Shown here piece after piece: positions 61,490-64,000 of a DNA stretch of 64,000 bases (within the stretch, counting starts at the first letter, position 1; each line of letters starts with the position of its first letter). The stretch spans positions 62,001 through 126,000 of the forward strand of contig NZ_UNRA01000007.1 of assembly GCF_900537075.1 (NCBI RefSeq). The letters run 5' to 3'. The DNA is from Tropicibacter sp. Alg240-R139 (GTDB taxonomy: Bacteria > Pseudomonadota > Alphaproteobacteria > Rhodobacterales > Rhodobacteraceae). Under the pieces are notes generated by a model. The model made no database searches and had not been told where the DNA came from. It worked only from the letters and a program-made list of their open reading frames with translations. Position numbers and translations under genes: made by a program.

Positions 61490-61882
61490 ATGGCCGATTT
61501 GTTCAACGAAGACCTGTTCCTCAAGGGCCTGGAACAGCGCAAAGACACCTTGGGTGCAGAATACGTCGAAAAGAACCTGGCCGCAGCAGATGAATTCACC
61601 CGCCCCTTTCAAGAAGCGATGACGGCCTGGTGCTGGGGCTTTGGTTGGGGTGATGACGTGATCGAACCCAAGACACGCTCTATGATGAATCTGGCCATGA
61701 TCGGTGCATTGGGCAAGATGCACGAGTGGGAGATCCACTGCCGCGGCGCGCTGAACAACGGTGTCAGCAAAGAGGAAGTTCGCGCCATAATCCACGTAAT
61801 CGGCATCTACTGCGGGGTTCCGCAGTCATTAGAGTGCTTCCGCGTGGCCCGCAAAGTGCTGGAAGAGGCCGGGCAGCTTTGA
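61490..61882 (+). CDS. Carboxymuconolactone decarboxylase-family protein
   Basis: 130-aa all-helical protein of the CMD/AhpD-like family. Core: FTRPFQEAMTAWCWGFGWGDDVIEPKTRSMMNLAMIGALGKMHEWEIHCRGALNNGVSKEEVRAIIHVIGIYCGVP. The E-x2-H-x3-A-x2-NG helix pattern of gamma-carboxymuconolactone decarboxylases is kept and the AhpD CxxC is absent, so peroxidase activity is unlikely. Last gene of the rpiR-Rieske-GFA unit; a strong terminator follows. The substrate is unknown. Confidence 0.85.
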   Translation: MADLFNEDLFLKGLEQRKDTLGAEYVEKNLAAADEFTRPFQEAMTAWCWGFGWGDDVIEPKTRSMMNLAMIGALGKMHEWEIHCRGALNNGVSKEEVRAIIHVIGIYCGVPQSLECFRVARKVLEEAGQL

Positions 61883-61906
61883 CGGTAATCCACACCGAAA
61901 TCATCG

Positions 61907-61940
61907 AACCCGCCGCCCTTGGGACGGCGGGTTTTTTGTT
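61907..61940 (+). terminator. Strong intrinsic terminator
   Basis: AACCCGCCG (61907-61915), a 9-nt loop and CGGCGGGTT (61925-61933) form a 9-bp stem running into TTTTTT. It ends the rpiR-Rieske unit before the paa genes. Confidence 0.93.
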
Positions 61941-61949
61941 TTCACACTC

Positions 61950-62080
61950 GACAACGTGTTACTAAAATCATCAACTTTACAATTATGTGTTACATTTCAC
62001 TTGCTGCGAATCACAATCACACGTATTACCCGACCAAGCGGTCACCTTATAGTGACGCCAACGAGTGGAGACTTTTCTGA
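61950..62080 (+). promoter_or_regulatory. paa operon promoter region
   Basis: AT-rich gap. The octamers CGTGTTAC and TGTGTTAC recur about 31 bp apart (near 61954 and 61985), and GTCAC-CTTATA-GTGAC (62041-62056) forms an inverted repeat 25 bp before the thiolase start. A PaaR or other TetR-type repressor could bind here; no regulator gene is in view. Confidence 0.4.
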
Positions 62081-63283
62081 ATGGACGCCTTCATCTGCGA
62101 CGCACAGCGCACCCCAATTGGACGATACGGCGGAGCCCTGTCCGGGGTCCGGACGGACGACCTTGCTGCGCTGCCAATTGCCGCCCTGATGGAACGCAAC
62201 CCCGATGTAAACTGGTCCAACGTCGATGATGTGATCATTGGCGATGCCAACCAAGCGGGTGAAAGCAACCGCAACGTGGCGCGGATGGCCGGACTGTTGG
62301 CTGGGCTGCCAACCGACGTTCCGGGTACAACCGTAAATCGCCTGTGTGCCAGCGGCATGGACGCCGTTGGAATGGCTTCACGCGGGATCAAGGCCGGTGA
62401 CTATGACTTGGTTATCGCCGGTGGCGTCGAAAGCATGAGCCGCGCGCCCTTTGTGATGCCCAAGGCCACCAGCGCCTTCAGCCGCGCCAACACCGTCTAT
62501 GACACCACCATTGGCTGGCGTTTCGTGAACAAGAAGATGCACGAAATGTACGGCACCGATACTATGCCTCAGACCGCTGATAACGTGGCCGAGGATTACG
62601 GCGTAAACCGTGCTGATCAGGACGCCTTTGCGGCGCGCAGTCAGGCCCGGTGGGCCGCTGCGCATGAAGCCGGGATTTTCAAAGACGAAATCACGACAGT
62701 CACCATCCCGCAGCGCAAAGGCGATCCGATCATATTCGACGCGGACGAGCACCCGCGCCCCAGTTCAACCGCCGAAAAGCTCTCGGGTCTCAAGGGCATC
62801 AACGGTCCGGGCAAGACGGTCACCGCAGGCAACGCGTCAGGCGTCAACGACGGGGCGGCGGCGATCCTGATGGCGAACGAGGCTGCAACTGCCAAGAATA
62901 ACCTCACGCCGATGGCGCGCGTTGTGGGCATGTCCGTGGCGGGCGTTGCCCCTCGCATCATGGGCATCGGTCCGGTTCCTGCCTGCCGCAAGGTGCTGGC
63001 ACGTGCGGGGCTCACCATCGAGCAGATGGATGTGATAGAATTGAACGAAGCCTTTGCCAGCCAGGGTCTTGCCACCCTGCGAGAGCTTGGCGTGGCCGAT
63101 GATGCACCCCATGTTAACCCCAACGGTGGTGCTATCTCTATCGGTCACCCGCTGGGTATGTCGGGCGCACGTCTGGTATTGACCGCGGCCTATCAATTGC
63201 AACGCACCGGTGGGCGCTATGCGCTGTGCACCATGTGTGTTGGCGTCGGTCAGGGCGCAGCCCTGATCCTGGAACGAGTGTAA
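62081..63283 (+). CDS. 3-oxoadipyl-CoA thiolase
   Basis: 400-aa thiolase cleaving 3-oxoadipyl-CoA to succinyl-CoA and acetyl-CoA, the last step of the phenylacetyl-CoA and protocatechuate routes (PaaJ/PcaF). Nucleophile Cys89 ([12 protein letters not shown]), His356 ([11 protein letters not shown]) and Cys386 ([11 protein letters not shown]); [33 protein letters not shown] is the diagnostic N-terminus. It lies 13 bp before paaA in the same direction, so the phenylacetate role is favoured over the protocatechuate one. Confidence 0.92.
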   Translation: MDAFICDAQRTPIGRYGGALSGVRTDDLAALPIAALMERNPDVNWSNVDDVIIGDANQAGESNRNVARMAGLLAGLPTDVPGTTVNRLCASGMDAVGMASRGIKAGDYDLVIAGGVESMSRAPFVMPKATSAFSRANTVYDTTIGWRFVNKKMHEMYGTDTMPQTADNVAEDYGVNRADQDAFAARSQARWAAAHEAGIFKDEITTVTIPQRKGDPIIFDADEHPRPSSTAEKLSGLKGINGPGKTVTAGNASGVNDGAAAILMANEAATAKNNLTPMARVVGMSVAGVAPRIMGIGPVPACRKVLARAGLTIEQMDVIELNEAFASQGLATLRELGVADDAPHVNPNGGAISIGHPLGMSGARLVLTAAYQLQRTGGRYALCTMCVGVGQGAALILERV

Positions 63284-63296
63284 GGAGGGAACTGCC

Positions 63297-64000
63297 ATGT
63301 ATGCACAGATGGTCAAATCCGAAGCGTCGCAGGAAGATCCTGAAAAGCTGGCAGCCTTTCAGGCCCGCATCGACGCAGGTGAACGGATCGAACCCAAGGA
63401 TTGGATGCCCGAAGGATACCGCAAGACCCTGATCCGCCAGATCGGTCAGCACGCCCATTCCGAGATCGTCGGCACCCTGCCCGAAGGCAACTGGGTCACA
63501 CGCGCACCCACTTTGGAGCGTAAAGCGATCCTGCTGGCCAAAGTGCAGGATGAGGCGGGCCATGGTCTGTACCTTTACTGCGCGGCCGAGACATTGGGTG
63601 TTAGCCGGGATGAAATGACCGAGATGCTGCTGGATGGCCGCATGAAGTATTCGTCAATCTTCAACTACCCCTCGCTGAATTGGGCCGACATCGGCGCCAT
63701 CGGCTGGCTGGTGGACGGTGCTGCGATCATGAACCAAGTACCGCTGCAGCGGACATCATATGGCCCTTACGCCCGCGCCATGGTGCGCATCTGCAAGGAA
63801 GAAAGCTTCCACCAGCGTCAAGGGTACGATTCCATCCGCGCTTGCGCCGAAGGTACACCCGCGCAGAAGAAAATGGCTCAGGATGCGCTGAACCGCTATT
63901 GGTATCCGTCGCTGATGATGTTCGGCCCGCCAGACGGGGACTCGGTGCATTCGGAACAGTCGATGGCGTGGAAGATCAAGATCAACACCAACGACGAACT
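63297..64000 (+). CDS. paaA: Phenylacetyl-CoA 1,2-epoxidase subunit PaaA (partial, runs off window)
   Basis: The first 234 codons of the catalytic di-iron subunit, cut by the window edge. ATG follows an AAGGAGG site by 7 nt. The sequence starts [21 protein letters not shown] and contains [48 protein letters not shown] with the first Glu/ExxH iron ligands, and [14 protein letters not shown] with the second EESFH. It turns phenylacetyl-CoA into its 1,2-epoxide together with PaaB, C and E, which should follow beyond the window. Confidence 0.95.
   Translation, partial: MYAQMVKSEASQEDPEKLAAFQARIDAGERIEPKDWMPEGYRKTLIRQIGQHAHSEIVGTLPEGNWVTRAPTLERKAILLAKVQDEAGHGLYLYCAAETLGVSRDEMTEMLLDGRMKYSSIFNYPSLNWADIGAIGWLVDGAAIMNQVPLQRTSYGPYARAMVRICKEESFHQRQGYDSIRACAEGTPAQKKMAQDALNRYWYPSLMMFGPPDGDSVHSEQSMAWKIKINTNDE

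Noticed and set aside
1-64000. CRISPR arrays, tRNA or rRNA genes, prophage or complete insertion sequences
   Set aside because: I looked for regular spaced repeats, cloverleaf patterns and transposase or integrase motifs and found none. The dispersed repeats lack the regular spacing of a CRISPR array.

Overview
The window reads as a chromosomal segment of a marine Roseobacter-group alphaproteobacterium (Rhodobacterales, Ruegeria-like). This rests on the gene content: a complete C-P lyase system, a DddQ-type DMSP lyase, a MttB-family protein paired with a DMGDH-like oxidoreductase, a fused indolepyruvate oxidoreductase and a paa operon. The DddQ-type protein carries every residue I recall from studies of the Ruegeria lacuscaerulensis enzyme, in the same numbering. 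Codon use and GC content look even, and I see no rRNA, tRNA, CRISPR, prophage or intact insertion sequence.

Layout. 1-10.3 kb: fused indolepyruvate:ferredoxin oxidoreductase; a two-gene reverse operon (DMGDH/GcvT-type flavoprotein plus non-pyrrolysine MttB homologue); glutathione S-transferase; acetate kinase; a small methyltransferase. 10.4-16.3 kb: a peptide/nickel-type ABC importer operon (fused double ATPase, binding protein, two permeases). 16.5-18.8 kb: a large MscS-type channel. 19.4-25.9 kb: a tightly overlapping seven-gene glycan operon (four glycosyltransferases, a phosphohistidine-type phosphatase, a deacetylase-like protein, and a methyltransferase paralogous to the one at 9.7 kb). 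26.1-38.7 kb: phosphonate catabolism (phnM, a 2H-phosphoesterase-like gene, phnNLKJIHG, divergent phnF, a hexapeptide acyltransferase, two phnE, phnD, phnC), followed by rpe. 39.9-48.3 kb: a pimeloyl-CoA-type beta-oxidation operon (hydratase/dehydrogenase fusion, thiolase, two acyl-CoA dehydrogenases, thioesterase, enoyl-CoA hydratase, acyl-CoA ligase). 48.6-49.8 kb: FkbM methyltransferase and a DUF1127 peptide.

49.8-61.9 kb is the most unusual part. A reverse eight-gene unit (DMGDH-like, MDR dehydrogenase, DddQ-like cupin, three paralogous enolase-superfamily enzymes, a small cupin, class III aminotransferase) is divergent from an RpiR regulator, a Rieske N-demethylase-type oxygenase, a GFA protein and a CMD-family protein. 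The gene set suggests breakdown of a methylated onium compound, perhaps a (hydroxy)proline betaine or a DMSP analogue. From 62 kb a phenylacetate operon begins (3-oxoadipyl-CoA thiolase, then paaA running off the window).

Between genes, the main discovery is a dispersed structured repeat present four times (about 16.45, 25.95, 33.78 and 39.67 kb). Every copy lies between converging genes. Its hairpins keep their pairing although the bases differ between copies. Other signals are a candidate PhnF operator with two Pho-box-like sites, a 34-bp dyad upstream of the MttB/DMGDH pair, an FNR-like box in a 565-bp gap, and a strong intrinsic terminator before the paa operon.
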